Positions 11,490 to 23,639 are shown, numbered from the stretch's first letter. The stretch is 64,000 nt of DNA from Nemertoderma westbladi (GCA_032718475.1 JAUCBJ010002983.1:1-64000); one strand, 5' to 3'. Translations and numbers: made by a program. Notes: generated by a model not told the origin, from the sequence alone.

Positions 11490-12260
11490 GTTGTAGTGTA
11501 CTGCCACCAGTCTATTTTGTTCAACTCCATTTTTATTGCAGTATAGTTGGCTTTAGAGAAGATTGGGAGACGTCTTACTGCAGTTTGGTAACTGGGTTTT
11601 GCATGAGTAGCTTCAAATTCTAGTACTACATGGTCACTTGCTCCAATTCCTGGTAAATAGAGTGGGGGGTCGATGTCGATCGCATTCTCTTCACTGGTTA
11701 AAATTAAGTCTAACATGTGAGGGGGGGGGGGGGGGGGGGGCGTTGTTTCAGAAACAAATCTTGCACACATGTCAGAATTAATTCTTCACCCGAGTCGGTT
11801 GTAGACAATTTCTCCCAATCCGTGTGGGGCATGTTAAAGTCACCCGATATAATCAGAGAATGGGTTCTGTTTTCATCACAGATTTCGTGTAATAGGTTAC
11901 AGACATCCACAAAGTTATCTTTGTTACTTGGGCTGCGGTATAAGCATCCAAATATTAGTGGTTTGGAGCTTGCATAAATCGTTAGCCAGATGGACTCGAA
12001 ACCATTAGATGTTTGTCGAGCCTGAGAATATTCTGAACAATTGAGTGAGTCCTTGCAGTATACAGCAATACCCCTAGAGCATGAGCGATAAGTTATTGTA
12101 GCATCTAGAATATCCATCCAGTTTATAGCAGGTTTCGGCGATGTGTTTTGTAAAACTTTGGTAATATCTCTGTTACAGCAATAATGTCTGGGTGTCAGAA
12201 GCGATTATAGATAGTTCTGGTAGCTTGTTAAGCAGGTTATCAGCGTTAGTGTAGATACAC
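11490..12260 (-). pseudogene. CR1-like ORF2 endonuclease region, broken
   Basis: The APE-type endonuclease starts with 'VKCIYTNADNLLNKLPEL' near 12265-12210. After a frame change it continues at 12117 with RSPSNKDNF and the catalytic-region motif 'IISGDFNMPHTDW'. A G20 tract at 11721-11740 (poly-proline on this strand) separates that from 'MLDLILTSEEN' and 'GASDHVVLEF', the conserved C-terminal D-H motif. The domain is complete in order but split over frames. Confidence 0.8.
11721..11740. repeat. G20 homopolymer inside the LINE endonuclease
   Basis: Twenty G in a row sit between two halves of the endonuclease, just before the conserved LDLILT segment, where related elements have ordinary codons. 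It changes frame and is probably a post-insertion expansion. Confidence 0.9.
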
Positions 12261-12289
12261 TTAACGTTTGGCATATTGTTGGATTTGGC

Positions 12290-12900
12290 AGTAGCCACAT
12301 GCAAAGTCCCGGATGTAGGGGTAGCTACAGAAGGGATCCCGGATGGCAGGGTAGGCATGGGTGGAGACCCAGATGGCAGGGTAGTTACAGGAGGGGTCGA
12401 GGATAGTGGGTGGTCGAGGATGGTCGAGGGTGGAGTCCTGGACAGCGGGGAAGCTACTTGCAGAGTCCCGGATGCCAGGGTAGCCATGGGCGGAGTCCTG
12501 GATGGCGGGGTAGCCACGGGCGGAGTCCTGGACGGTGGGGAAGCTACAGGTTGGATCCCAGATGCCGTGGTAGCCACAGGCAGAGTCCCAGACAGTGGGG
12601 TAGCCATGAGCAGAGTCCAGGGCGGCGGGGTAGCCACAGGTGGAGTCCCGGGTGGTGGGGTAGCCACGGGCGGAGTCCCAGACAATGGGGTTGCCATGGG
12701 TGGAGTCCCAGGTGGCGGGGTAGCCACGGGTGGAGTCCTGGATGGCGGGGAAACTACAGACAGAGTCCTGGATGGCAGGGTAGCCATGGGCAGAGTCCCC
12801 GATAGCGTGGTAGCCAAGGGTGGAGTCCTGGGTGGCGGGGAAGCTACAGGCAGAGTCCTCTATGGCATGGTAGCCACGGGCGGAGCCCCAGGCGGAGTCC
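12290..12900. repeat. 30-bp minisatellite (about 20 units) between CR1 ORF1 and ORF2
   Basis: A 30-bp period with consensus parts 'GGTAGCCACGGGCGGAGTCC' and 'TGGATGGCGG' runs for about 610 bp. Because 30 is a multiple of 3, each open frame becomes a 10-residue peptide repeat. On the minus strand it reads PPVATPPxGT-type repeats and joins in frame with the endonuclease start. The plus-strand open frames across it are shadows. Confidence 0.9.
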
Positions 12901-12922
12901 CAATTGGTGTGTTGCGGAATAG

Positions 12923-13855
12923 TCAGTCCACTTGTTCTGAGCTCTCTGTTGAGTTGGAAGTGGTATGGTTTACAGAACCTCGGCTTAACAAATCACGTTG
13001 TTGCCTTTGATGGCGTTTTTGTCTGGCCTTAAATTCCTCCTCACGTTCATATTTGGACAGATCACGGTCTATATAATAGCACTCTCCATTTTTTACAAAT
13101 GATTTCATCGCAAGTATGGTGTTCGCATTTTCAATAGACCCGAAGGACAGTAGCAGGGGTCGTGCTGAACCATCCTCTCTGTGTTTATCCAGCCGGTAAA
13201 CACAAGTTACGACATTGTGTGATTTTACCAATCGAATCTCGAATGGATTTCTCGTCTATTTCATGTTGTTGTCTTTGTGAGTTAGCAGCATTGTCCCCAG
13301 GGAGTCATCTGATGACAACATTGCGTTTCCGTAAGTCGTTCTCATGAATTACCCTTTCTATTGTAATGTAAGTGTTGGGATTTCCTGTTGTTAGTGGCTG
13401 AGTGGGATGTTGTGTCGTCTTTTGCAGTTCCTTTACGGCCTTTGAATTTTTGCGAACAACTTCAATCCAAGTAGACGAGTTTTTGTCATTATGGTTGGTT
13501 CATTATCATCCAGTGAGGATAAGTCCTCATCTCTTTGGGACGCTACGTTGTGTACATCACGTTTGGTTGAATCACTTGTTTGCTGAATGTCGAGGTTCTC
13601 CTCTTCGAGTTTAGCGATTTTTACCACGGAACAGAAACCACAAGAAAACTTTACTTTCCCAATACTGCAATAGAGTGAGTTAGTGACTCTGTAGGAACTT
13701 CTATCTCAGTCCATGTTGACTTACAGAATGAACATTCGACATTTGTTTTTGTCCAGTTCATCGTTTTTGATTGGCGTCGGTTTGCAGCCACAATCTTCAT
13801 TGGATTGCCACCTGATTGTCTTCGTTGATCGCCTGTTGTAGCTTGGAGGTGCCAT
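12923..13855 (-). pseudogene. CR1-like ORF1 (zinc-finger/coiled-coil nucleic-acid-binding protein), broken
   Basis: The start is ATG at 13855-13853 on the minus strand (MAPPSYNRRS). After one frameshift a PHD-like cysteine pattern is readable: 'CSFCKSTW' about 13755, then 'GKVKFSCGFC' about 13650. A coiled-coil start follows (KIAKLEEENLDIQQ). The last part (13231-12923) has a folded-looking segment (ECYYIDRDLSKYEREEEF) and ends at the stop at 12923-12925. At least two frameshifts are present. CR1-type ORF1 proteins chaperone the element RNA. Confidence 0.7.
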
Positions 13856-13950
13856 TAACTGTTAGTTTAATTCCGTTTTGTTGCACTGGGTGAGTTCATT
13901 GGTGTCCCCAGGCTCCGGTAGTACTTTGCCTTCCAAGGTTACACGGAAAT

Positions 13951-14501
13951 ACAGTCAGTCTCCCAAATCCAGTAATATATAATATATCAATCAAATGCAA
14001 TAATGCAATAATAATAGTGGTTCAGTAATATCGGTAGGCCTAAGCTACAGTATAGGCCAGGCCCTACTGTATATCAGTATCAGATAAAATAAGATTTTAG
14101 ATAATGAGGTACAGTCTGACAGTACCGGTAGAGCAGAATGCGATTTTAGCTCTTTTTCTTCACTCAATAAACTATCTTGCACTCCCTCAATTTCTTGTCT
14201 ATCAGGCTAAATGTTTGATGTAATAAACGTAATGCACGTAATGTCTCTCTGTCTGTTTGCGTCTGCATGTATGTATCTGCTGATATACTGTATATCGACT
14301 ATTGAGTAGGGGAAGGGTCCTTATCTGCCTATGAACTTTCGAAAGGTCAATATTATGAATCTACCTTACCATAGCAACTGGTTCTTATGATGGGTGGGTG
14401 ACATTGATTGCAAGGTGAATGCACCTACCCCCACGATATCGACGGGTTCCCTGAGTAAATACTAAATTATTGTTCATTGTTTATTATAATTGTCTTTAAT
14501 A
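13951..14501. other. Spacer, nothing recognised
   Basis: No coding or structural feature was found apart from one TAGGCCTA, one TACCGGTA and a gradual change to CT-rich text at 14502. Confidence 0.4.
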
Positions 14502-14529
14502 CTCTCTCTCTCTCTCTTTCTCTCTCTCT
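14502..14529. repeat. (CT)n tract bounding duplication copy 1
   Basis: About 28 bases of CT dinucleotide with one TT interruption. It precedes 'AGATAGCCGATTGCTAGTTG', the first bases of the duplicated block. Confidence 0.9.
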
Positions 14530-14989
14530 AGATAGCCGATTGCTAGTTGTGCCGACGCACTATTTGTTCAGAGTTGTGCCCTTTCAGTGGGACTGATTAT
14601 TTGAAAATTGTGGTGACATCAATTCCTGTGCTACCACTAGGGGGTGTGGTGTATAATGTGAGGGTAATGTGAGGGAGTGTGATATTGCTTTTTCGTCTTT
14701 GGTTATTTATTGATATTAAGTTTCTTTGATTGTAGGCACAACTTGGTGTCCGTAAACATCATATATCGTGTATAATTGAGGGGAATAACAAATTGAATAT
14801 TTAAGATCGCGATGTTATATTATAGTGCTTTTAATGAAACATCGAATATCACTAATTTTTAATTGTATAAGTTGTTGAACAAATTATATGAATGCTGAAT
14901 GGGAAATTATTCTTATTATATTTTTATTATAAGGTGGTCGATAAAGCAATTTCCAGGCTCAATTTCTTTGTAAATGTATGGTCTCAGGA

Positions 14990-15182
14990 ATTCTTGGCAT
15001 GCGAGTATTCTAAGCCCGTGGGTATTCTTAGCCTTGCATTCTTAGCCCATGGGTATTCTTAGCCCGCGAAACAATAACGTTTATTGTTTTGGTTCCCCCA
15101 GTACTCCTCTGAAACCTGCTCCTTTGCTAACCTGCTCCTTTACTAACTCGCGGGCTAAGAACACTCGCGGGCTAAGAATTCA
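14990..15182. repeat. Inverted cluster of ATTCTTAGCCCGYG units, copy 1
   Basis: Four direct units like 'ATTCTTAGCCCGCG' are followed, about 100 bp later, by two inverted units ('CGCGGGCTAAGAA'). The whole can fold back on itself. The equivalent at 22718-22880 lacks about 60 bp of the spacer and has three inverted units. Confidence 0.8.
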
Positions 15183-15917
15183 CCCAACAAATGTACTTGT
15201 TCAGAGCTGTGAATTCTACATTTCTTCTATATTGAATGTACAGCAAGCAGCAGGGCATTAGAAATTTGAATCATTGCTTCACGAAATAAAAGAAAAGGAT
15301 TATTGTAATATTTCGTTTTATTCCATATCGTAACATCCAATCTTTTAACACCCTATCTCGTATAATCATGCCTCCCCCATCTCGTAGCACGTAATGCATT
15401 ATTGTCAAAAATTTGCAAAATAAACTTGGTCTCTAATCCGATCTATAGACTCTTGGGTGTCCACAACGGTATTAGTACATATTATAACAACAGTTTGGCA
15501 ATAATAATTTGCTACAAGCGTGCAATAATAAATACAAAAGGGTGAGTACAAAACAAATACGCAAGACCCAAAAACTTAAGACCTGTACGAAACACATGTG
15601 ATAACTTTCGTTTATTGTTTTGGTTCCCCCAACTATGACTATGTAACCTGCTCCTTTACTAACCTGCTCCTTTAAATGCCAATGAGACCTAACGCTCTTT
15701 GGGACCTAACGCTACTTTACCTCTTAGTTTTGTACGTCCTTGGTCTTCGTTTTGTACTGACCCAGATACAAGAGCAGAAAACCAGCTATATCGTCCTGCT
15801 ACAACGTTACTAACTTCAGCAACTGTATCATAGACCTATTTGCCTTTAACACTGCGTACCAACACGGTACGAGTTCATCACACGTATTGTCACGACACGT
15901 ACTCGTGTTCATAATGA

Positions 15918-16113
15918 TAATGCCGCCTTTAAATACTGTAATTATAACTTAACCCCCATGGCAGCAAAGTGCCACCTTTAGATATATATAATATTATCCT
16001 GATCCCCAGGGTAGCAGTGTTTCGCCTTTATATAATTATAACCTAACCCTCATGGCGGCAGAGTGCCGCCTTTACATATATTATCCTGACTCCCAGGGCG
16101 ACAGGGTGCCGCC
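15918..16113. repeat. Array of four short GGCGGCA/TGCCGCC hairpins, copy 1
   Basis: Short dyads recur every 42-50 bp: GGCAGCAaagTGCCACC at 15960, GGTAGCAgtgTTTCGCC at 16010, a perfect GGCGGCA-gag-TGCCGCC at 16054 and GGGCGACAgggTGCCGCC at 16096. They are separated by AT-rich 'ttataacctaacccc'-type linkers. A further GGCGG/CCGCC pair lies near 16375. The same array is in copy 2 (about 23640-23845). Confidence 0.75.
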
Positions 16114-17761
16114 TCTATTTAAAACCTCTTATGACTTTCTTATAACTATTGGGGCGGATAAATGGAGTTCATATTCGTGTTGTGCAGGAAAAACTGGTCT
16201 AGAAAAATTAATTTATTGCTTGGAGGGATTCCTATTGGTTTGATTAATTTTAAATTACATAGTTTGTGCAAATTAATTTCAATTTAGCCAATAATTATGT
16301 TACAAATGATTAAGGCTGCAGTGTGCCCCCCGGAGTTCAAATGAAAGATTTATAAATTTCGAAAATGGTTAAAGGCGGAATTGTGCCGCCTTTGAGGGTA
16401 GGATAAGTAATAATATGGTTATCCTCTTTACATATAACAACAAAATAATCCTTGGTACGATCAAATATACTTTCTTGGAAGTAAAAATTTACGTAATTTA
16501 TCTTTGGTACACAAAGAGCTACACTTTAATAATTTCTCGAGTTCTCGAGAATTTCGTTGCCATATTCGTAAACATGAAGATTGTAATGCTGTGATAGACA
16601 TAAGAGCATATTGCTTAAAATATATTAAATATAATATAAATATAATTTGCTATACAAATTTCTGGCTGCTTATATTGCATGCATATAGTCCAGCAAAATC
16701 AAATCAAGTCTGTTCAAGACTGTTCATATAGGAATAAGCAATCAAAGTGTAATCTATGTACCCCTTTCGATATCGCTTAATGCACTGATTCTTAATAATA
16801 ATATACAATTATTTCTTATATTTAATAAACTGTAATTTTATTAGGAAGAACTTTCACCTTTCTGTAATATACAGTAGTATTACTTCTAAGAATACACCTC
16901 GTTAGTAATAATAATGTTATAATTTTAATTAGATTGTTTACTCGGGTAAATGGGTGGCTTTTAATATAAATGCTATTTAATTATTTATTTAATACTAAAT
17001 ATTATTACCTTTAACAAAGGATGTTACCCAATACATGAAAACAATTTTTTTGCTTCAATCATGTCCTGATGAATAAAATATAAAAAAGTAGAAAGTTTCA
17101 TGGGTGGTGCTAAAAATTCTGGAACATTTAATACAAAAATCGACACACCGGCACTATTAATGGTATAGTACCCTATTAATTAAAAGTATAAAGAGACAAA
17201 CATTTACTGATAATTAATAGGTAGAGAACTATAGAGAAACCCACCACACAGCACAAATATCAGTTAACAATTATAAAATAGAGTTAAGTACAGAAGAGGC
17301 GATGTAGATTAATTAGCTAGTTGCTGCATATGACGTTCCTATCCTGTCTGGCCTTATGGCAGCCCAGCACCATCTTCCAGTCCAAGCCCACTTCTCCATT
17401 TGATGCGTGACCCACGAACGCAATGGGATGCGCCTCGGATAAGGGCAAACTTGACTCTTGTCCTACTCTTACTGTCTTACTCAGGTAAATTGGTTAGCGC
17501 AAATTTGCGGGATTTCCGGCATCGGGACCGGGATTATCACTCTCGGGATCCCGTCTGCGTAAAACTTAACTCTAAATAAACTTCAATAAACACTATATTA
17601 CGTAACTAACGGTCAAAAGTGAAAATATTCATAAACCACAATATTACATACAAAATAATAAACTATCTTAATTCAATTTAATACGATGCAGAGAGGTTCC
17701 AACCACGAAGACTATAACAGTCTACAGTACGAAACCAAGACTTCTCCATTTGGCTGAATAT

Positions 17762-18062
17762 ATTGTCTGTTTTGGCAAGTATATAAATATACCTTGCCTG
17801 TTTTGGCAAGTATGTAAGTATGCCTTGCCTGTTTTGGCAAGTATATAAATATACCTTGCCTGTTTTGGCAAGTATATAAATACACCTTGCCTGTTTTTGC
17901 TAGTATATATATATACCTTGCCTGTTTTGGCAAGTATGTAAATGTGCCTTGCCTGTTTTGGCAAGTATATAAATACACCTTGCCTGTTTTGGCAAGTATA
18001 TAAATACACCTTGCCTGTTTTGGCAAGTATTTAAATATGTATTGCCTGTTCTGGTAAGTATT
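17762..18062. repeat. 31-bp hairpin minisatellite, copy 1 (about 9-10 units)
   Basis: The unit contains CTTGCC-TGTTTT-GGCAAG, a 6-bp stem with a 6-base loop, followed by an AT-rich linker (TATATAAATACA). The period of 31 bp is not a multiple of 3, and all three minus-strand frames lack stops, so they show a 31-residue cyclic peptide. I read these as repeat shadows, not genes. Confidence 0.92.
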
Positions 18063-18409
18063 TGAATTTGATAGAGTATATTATAAATATGATGGAAACT
18101 TCCTGTAAGTTTCACGTGTAAGACAAATGTTGAATAAATTATAAAACAAAATATTATTTTATGGCTTTTAACCTGGAGCAAAGAGTAAAGGAGGAGGACG
18201 CAGGAGGAGTAAACGAAATGTAATATGTCCTCTACTTAAAGTAATTGAATTGCCGTACTACTGTAATGAGACTTTCAAAGATTTTTGAGTCAAATTTTAA
18301 TAATATCTCGAAACAGGAAATGTCTACAAGGCAGGCCTACATCCTAAATTTGCATAGAGGATAAAACAAGCAGGAAACGAGCTGTATCAACAAATCAGGC
18401 TGATAATAT

Positions 18410-18640
18410 AACAAGTCAATTTATCAAGTCAAGTTAAGTTTGTCAAGTCAAGTGATGTCAAGTCAGTATGTCAAGTCGTATGGCGCCAAGTCAAACTACT
18501 ATCAAGTCACGTGATGTCAATCAAGGCATTAATTATGAAGTAATGTCGAGTCCAATGATGTCAAGTCAAGTGTCATAAAACCAAGTGATATCAAGTCAAA
18601 TAATTTAAATTGATAAAAAGTGTTGTAAAGTTAAGTGAAG
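18410..18640. repeat. Degenerate TCAAG-type tandem repeat, copy 1
   Basis: The motif 'GTCAAGTCAAGT' and variants ('GATGTCAAGTCA', 'CTATCAAGTCACGTGATG') recur over about 230 bp without a strict period. Copy 2 counterpart at about 26270-26510. Confidence 0.75.
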
Positions 18641-18997
18641 TCATATACCATCATGATAAATGACCATGATGTCTGTCACGGTTTTCTAATTATTGAAATG
18701 GCTTCCGTCAATTTGTTTCACCCACTGCATCGTACCCATCTTGTGAAATTCCACCATAAGAGGCAGGCAAAGAATCGCAAGTTTTCTTTGTTTTAGCTTT
18801 TCCAAGGCTCGTCATTGTTAAAATTGATTTCTAATATTAAGGGGACCATTATCTGATATTCATGATTCTGTATATAAAACAAGATTTTTCACAATTTCTC
18901 AATGTTGACATTTTCCACTGTCAATTTTTTTATTTTTGTCCAAAAAGTTTGAGTCTACTCTATATATAGCACCTCTATATATATATATATAACTGCA

Positions 18998-19330
18998 AAC
19001 TCAAAATATTATAAGTAAAAAATGTCAAACTGAAAAATGTTGTGTTTGGTTTGATAATTCTGAAGGTATACGGCTTTTCGATGTCGCTGAACAGGATGAC
19101 ACTAGTTATAAATATTTCTGGTATGTGCATGTGCAAATCCCATTTTGGTGCCATTCAAGTGCCCCAAAACGAAAACTACAAGTAGCACAAAATTATAAAG
19201 TGTTAAATTTTGACTTTGGTTATAAATATCTATACTGGTTTTCAAAGTCGCTGATTACTACGATATAACTCGTAAAAAATCATTCGTGCTAACGCAACTA
19301 TCATTTTTGCTGCTTGTCTGGTGGGACGGA
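18998..19330. repeat. 163-bp satellite-like dimer, first occurrence in copy 1
   Basis: The block beginning 'GCAAACTCAAAATATTATAA' resembles 20935-21265 in the same copy. Within it, 'TTTGATAATTCTGAAGGTAT' and its diverged partner ('TTGGTTATAAATATCTATAC') lie 163 bp apart. Copy 2 retains only the first part (26873-27000), cut where its 0.8-kb deletion begins. Confidence 0.7.
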
Positions 19331-19767
19331 TAGATACGGATACTAGAAATATCCCAGGTATCGAAAGTATTAATTGCTATTGGTAAAGGTAAAATAGGAG
19401 TCCATAAGGGAAAAACATTTTCCGATATTGATATTGAATTAAGTGATGTTTTATCAGATGACAGGTTATGCCTTTCTGACTGAAAATTCTGAAATTGATT
19501 TTCTCACATTGCGAAGTTCTATTTATCCTTCGCAGCTAATTAATTAGCCATAGCCATTCCTGGCAAATCTGAAATACGAATAAGGCTAAATATTAGGCTG
19601 ATTAAGAGAACAAGAGTTCGTGCTCTTCTATTTAATTTATAGAATTACTATTTATTGTATTTTAGGTGGTAGCAGCAGCGGGGGACTGATACCTCCAGGT
19701 AAATTATAAATATCACGCGTAATTATATCCGTAGCTGTTCCCATAGTTGGTAGGTGCTAAAATGCAC

Positions 19768-20062
19768 AACGAGCAACAATGACCAACAGCGAGCAACAAT
19801 GAGCAACAATGAGCAGCAATGAGCAATAACGAACAACAATGACCAACAGCGAGCAACAATGAGCAATAACAAGCAATAATAAAGTACAAGAACGAGCAAC
19901 AATGAGCAACAACGAACAACTACGAGCAACAATGAGCAACAACAAGCAATAATAAAGTACAAGAACGAGCAACAATGAGCAACAACGAACAACTACGAGC
20001 AACAATGAGCAATAACAAGCAATAATAAAGTACAAGAACGAGCAACAATGAGCAACGTAATG
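19768..20062. repeat. GAGCAACAA-type minisatellite, copy 1
   Basis: Short units such as GAGCAACAAT and GAACAACTAC, with interspersed 'aagcaataataaagtacaag', are repeated over about 300 bp. Open minus-strand frames (Cys/Leu-rich HCCSLLLIVA-like peptides) are by-products of the repeat. Copy 2 has a shorter version at 27005-27135. Confidence 0.85.
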
Positions 20063-20069
20063 CAATGTA

Positions 20070-20455
20070 ATGATATAATGAGTTAAGTGCCGTTATAGTC
20101 CGTTGGAATATCGTTATATAGCCAGTAGGAAAGTCGTTATATAATGAGTTAAGTGCCGTTATATAGTCCGTTGGAATATCGTTTTATAGCCAGTAGGAAA
20201 GTCGTTATATAATGAGTTAAGTGCCGTTATATAGTCCGTTGGAATATCGTTTTATAGCCAGTAGGAAAGTCGTTTTATAATGAATTACGTGCCGTTATAT
20301 AGTCCGTTGGAATATCGTTATATAGCCAGTAGGAAAGTCGTTATATAATGAGTTAAGTGCCGTTATATAGCCCGTTGGAATATCGTTATATAGCCAGTAG
20401 GAAAGTCGTTATATAATGAGTTAAGTGCCGTTATATAGTCCATTGGAAAATCGTG
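20070..20455. repeat. 68-bp minisatellite built of three 22/23-mers, copy 1 (about 5 units)
   Basis: Each 68-bp unit is three sub-repeats that start CGTTATATA: a 23-mer continuing 'GCCAGTAGGAAAGT', a 22-mer continuing 'ATGAGTTAAGTGC' and a 23-mer continuing 'GTCCGTTGGAATAT'. Copy 2 holds about twice as many units (27150-27870). Confidence 0.92.
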
Positions 20456-20934
20456 TTTCATATTAATTGGATCACAAGGGCGTTTATTTTTGGTAAAATA
20501 GTTGCCTGTCAGATTATTTTTGAGTATAATGGTAATAACAATAATATATTACTAACTACAACACTGTAACAATTAGATGTTGAGAGTCTAGTACAACTGG
20601 GCCCGGATATTTCCATTCATATAGTGCAACCCTTGTCTTTCTGTTTTGAAACACTTAACTTGTTTTTCAGTAATCGAGATTATATAATTAGTTAAAATTG
20701 TAATTAAATATTTCTTATATATTCGGCGAACTCCTGATAAGTGTGTGGGTGGAGGGTCACATTAACAACGCGACTCATATCACCGCCTGCCGTTTTTCCA
20801 TTCATCGCATTATATGTGCTGTATTTCCCGTACATACATTCGCCTCATTGCTTGATATATGCAAAAGCGTAAAATAAAATATAAAAAAGCGTTAAAAGAT
20901 TATATACTACACTACTACTCTATATACTAATAGC

Positions 20935-21265
20935 TGCAAACTCAAAATATTATAAGTAAAAAAATGTCAAACTAAAAAATGTTGTGTTTGGTTTGATAAT
21001 TCTGAAGGTATACGGGTTTTCGATGTCGCTGATCACGATGAAACTAGTTACAAATATTTCTGGTAAAGCAAACCCATTTTTCGTGCCATTCTGGTGCCCC
21101 AGAACGAAAAGTACAAATAGCACAAAATTATAAACTGTTAAATTTTGCCTTGGGTTTGGTAATTCTGAAGCTGTACCGATTTTCAAGGTCGCTGATCACG
21201 ATACAACTCGTTAAAAATAATTTGTGGTAACGCAACAATCATTTTTGGTGCTTGTCTGGTGGGAC
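20935..21265. repeat. 163-bp satellite-like dimer, second occurrence in copy 1
   Basis: 'TTTGATAATTCTGAAGGTAT' (about 20992) and 'TTTGGTAATTCTGAAGCTGT' (about 21155) are 163 bp apart, each followed by 'GTCGCTGATCACGAT'. With 18998-19330 this makes two dimers flanking the minisatellite block. The copy 2 equivalent is at about 28365-28695. Confidence 0.8.
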
Positions 21266-22140
21266 GAAAAATACAAGTTAGCGTAAAATTTCAAACGCCA
21301 AAATTCGATTTCTTCGAAATTTTGGTTGGATAATAACGATATTTTTGAGTGTCATGTTCGTGATCAGCATCCCATAAAACCTATATGGTCATCAAATTAT
21401 TTGGTTTTATTAAGGATTAATAAATCTTGTTTGTAATGCAAAAAATTGATTCAAAATCGAAATACGGCCCTCGCACAGCACAATATATAATATGTATATG
21501 AGATCATCCACTGTGTTCATCCGTGGGAGTTAGTGTGGAGTCCAGTCCCCCTTGCCTTGTACGTAAAAACAAGAGAAGGAAGCAAGTGAAAGAGTACCCT
21601 TAATATTGCCTCCAGTAGTGCTTCATATTCACAGATAAATTTACATTACCCCGAATTATTATGAACCCGAATTTGTGGGGCAAAGGGCCTTCCTATTTAC
21701 ATCACAAATCAATATAGCCGTAGTCCGGCTGCCCCATCCATTGCATTAGCTACACTACTGTCTGGCCAGCAGACATATATTCGCCTTCAAGCTCGATATA
21801 TTGCCTTCTCTAACAATGGCATCGCCGTTCACTCCATGTAAACAATTAATGTTCCTACAACTCGTGTTATAAATTCCATGAGATAATTTTAATCAATATT
21901 GATGGTGTCATTTGTTTGATGTTAGCACAACTATTACATGTTAGCAGAACTCTAGTCAATGATTTTTGAATGTTCAAGAAGAGGACGCTAAAGGGATACA
22001 CGATTTTTTTCCCTCACATTTCAGGTATTGCAAAGTGGCACTTGTGCTAACATTACAAAGAGTACATGGGGACCCGATCAAAACGTCGGACACATGTCCC
22101 TGATCAAATGTCAGCTCAACTTGTTACCACTATTTTTTTG

Positions 22141-22307
<167 letters not shown>

Positions 22308-22717
22308 GATAGCCGATTGCTAGTTGTGCCGACGCACTATTTGTTCAGAGTTGTGCCCTTTCAGTGGGACTGATTATTTGAAAATTGTGGTGACATCAAT
22401 TCCTGTGCCACCACTAGGGGGTGTGGTGTATAATGTGAGGGTAATGTGAGGGAGTGTGATATTGCTTTTTCGTCTTTGGTTATTTATTGATATTAAGTTT
22501 CTTTGATTGTAGGCACAACTTGGTGTCCGGAAACATCATATATCGTGTATAATTGAGGGGAATAACAAATTGAATATTTAAGATCGCGATGTTATATTAT
22601 AGTGCTTTTAATGAAACATCGAATATCACTAATTTTTAATTGTATAAGTTGTTGAACAAATTATATGAATGCTGAATGGGAAATTATTCTTATTATATTT
22701 TTATTATAAGGTGGTCG

Positions 22718-22880
22718 ATAATTCTTAGCATGCGAGTATTCCTAGCCCGTGGGTATTCTTAGCCTTGCATTCTTAGCCCTGGGTATTCTTAGCCCGCGAA
22801 ACAATAACGCTAACCTGCTCCTTTACTAACTCGCGGGCTAAGAATTCTCGCGGGCTAAGAACACTCACGGGCTAAGAATT
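22718..22880. repeat. Inverted cluster of ATTCTTAGCCCGYG units, copy 2
   Basis: Counterpart of 14990-15182, with direct units followed by three inverted CGCGGGCTAAGAA-type units and a shorter spacer. Confidence 0.8.
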
Positions 22881-23639
22881 CACCCAACAAATGTACTTGT
22901 TAAGAGCTGTGAATTCTACATTTCTTCTATATTGAATGTACAGCGCAGCAGGGCATTAGAAATTTGAATCATTGCTTCACGAAATAAAAGAAAAGGATTA
23001 TTGTAATATTTCGTTTTATTCCATATCGTAACATCCAATCTTTTAACACCCTATCTCGTATAATCATGCCTCCCCCATCTCGTAGCACGTAATGCATTAT
23101 TGTCAAAAAATTTGCAAAATAAACTTGGTCTCTAATCCGATCTATAGACTCTTGGGTGTCCACAACGGTATTAGTACATAGAACAACAGATTGGCAATAA
23201 GAATTTGCTACAAGCGTGCAATAATAATTACAAAAGGGTGAGTACAAAACAAATACACAAGACCCAAAAACTTAAGACCTGTACGAAACACATGTGATAA
23301 CTTTCGTTTATTGTTTTGGTTCCCCCAACTATGACTATGTAACCTGCTCCTTTACTAACCTGCTCCTTTAAATGCCAATGAGACCTAACGCTCTTTGGGA
23401 CCTAACGCTACTTTACCTCTTAGTTTTGTACGTCCTTGGTCTTCGTTTTGTACTGACCCAGATACAAGCCAGATACAAGAGCAGAAAACCAGCTATATCG
23501 TCCTGCTACAACGTTATTAACTTCAGCAACTATATCATAGACCTATTTGCCTTTAACACTTTGCGTACCAACACGGTACGAGTTCATCACACGTATTGTC
23601 ACGACACGTACTCGTGTTCATAATTCATGATAATGCTCA

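Larger units (their letters stand above)
9010..13950 (-). mobile_element. CR1-like LINE, decayed but nearly full length, with later insertions
   Basis: On the minus strand the order is ORF1 (13855 to about 12923), a 30-bp minisatellite (12900-12290), endonuclease (about 12260-11490), reverse transcriptase (about 10860-9720) and the CR1 C-terminus (9776-9126). Clade assignment rests on the NAD-type endonuclease start (IYTNADNLLNKL), the SGDFNMPHTDW motif, SKAFDCVPH, LFADDTK and the RVIDPWNALSESVV ending. Frameshifts, a MITE at 11132-11477 and a G20 tract disrupt it. It is therefore inactive and old enough to have been invaded. Confidence 0.85.

Noticed and set aside
12276-13010. Plus-strand 244-codon and 131-codon open frames
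   Set aside because: They are shadows of the 30-bp minisatellite lying in the minus-strand CR1-like element.
16052-16243. Small frame present in both duplication copies (also 23774-23974), starting MAAECRLY
   Set aside because: Between the copies a 5-bp and a 4-bp indel shift the frame and then restore it, so the middle is unrelated. It overlaps the hairpin array and has no family match.
17762-18062. CRISPR-like regular array (also at 25497-25925)
   Set aside because: The units are directly adjacent with no unique spacers, there are no cas genes, and the context is animal. It is a minisatellite with an internal stem.
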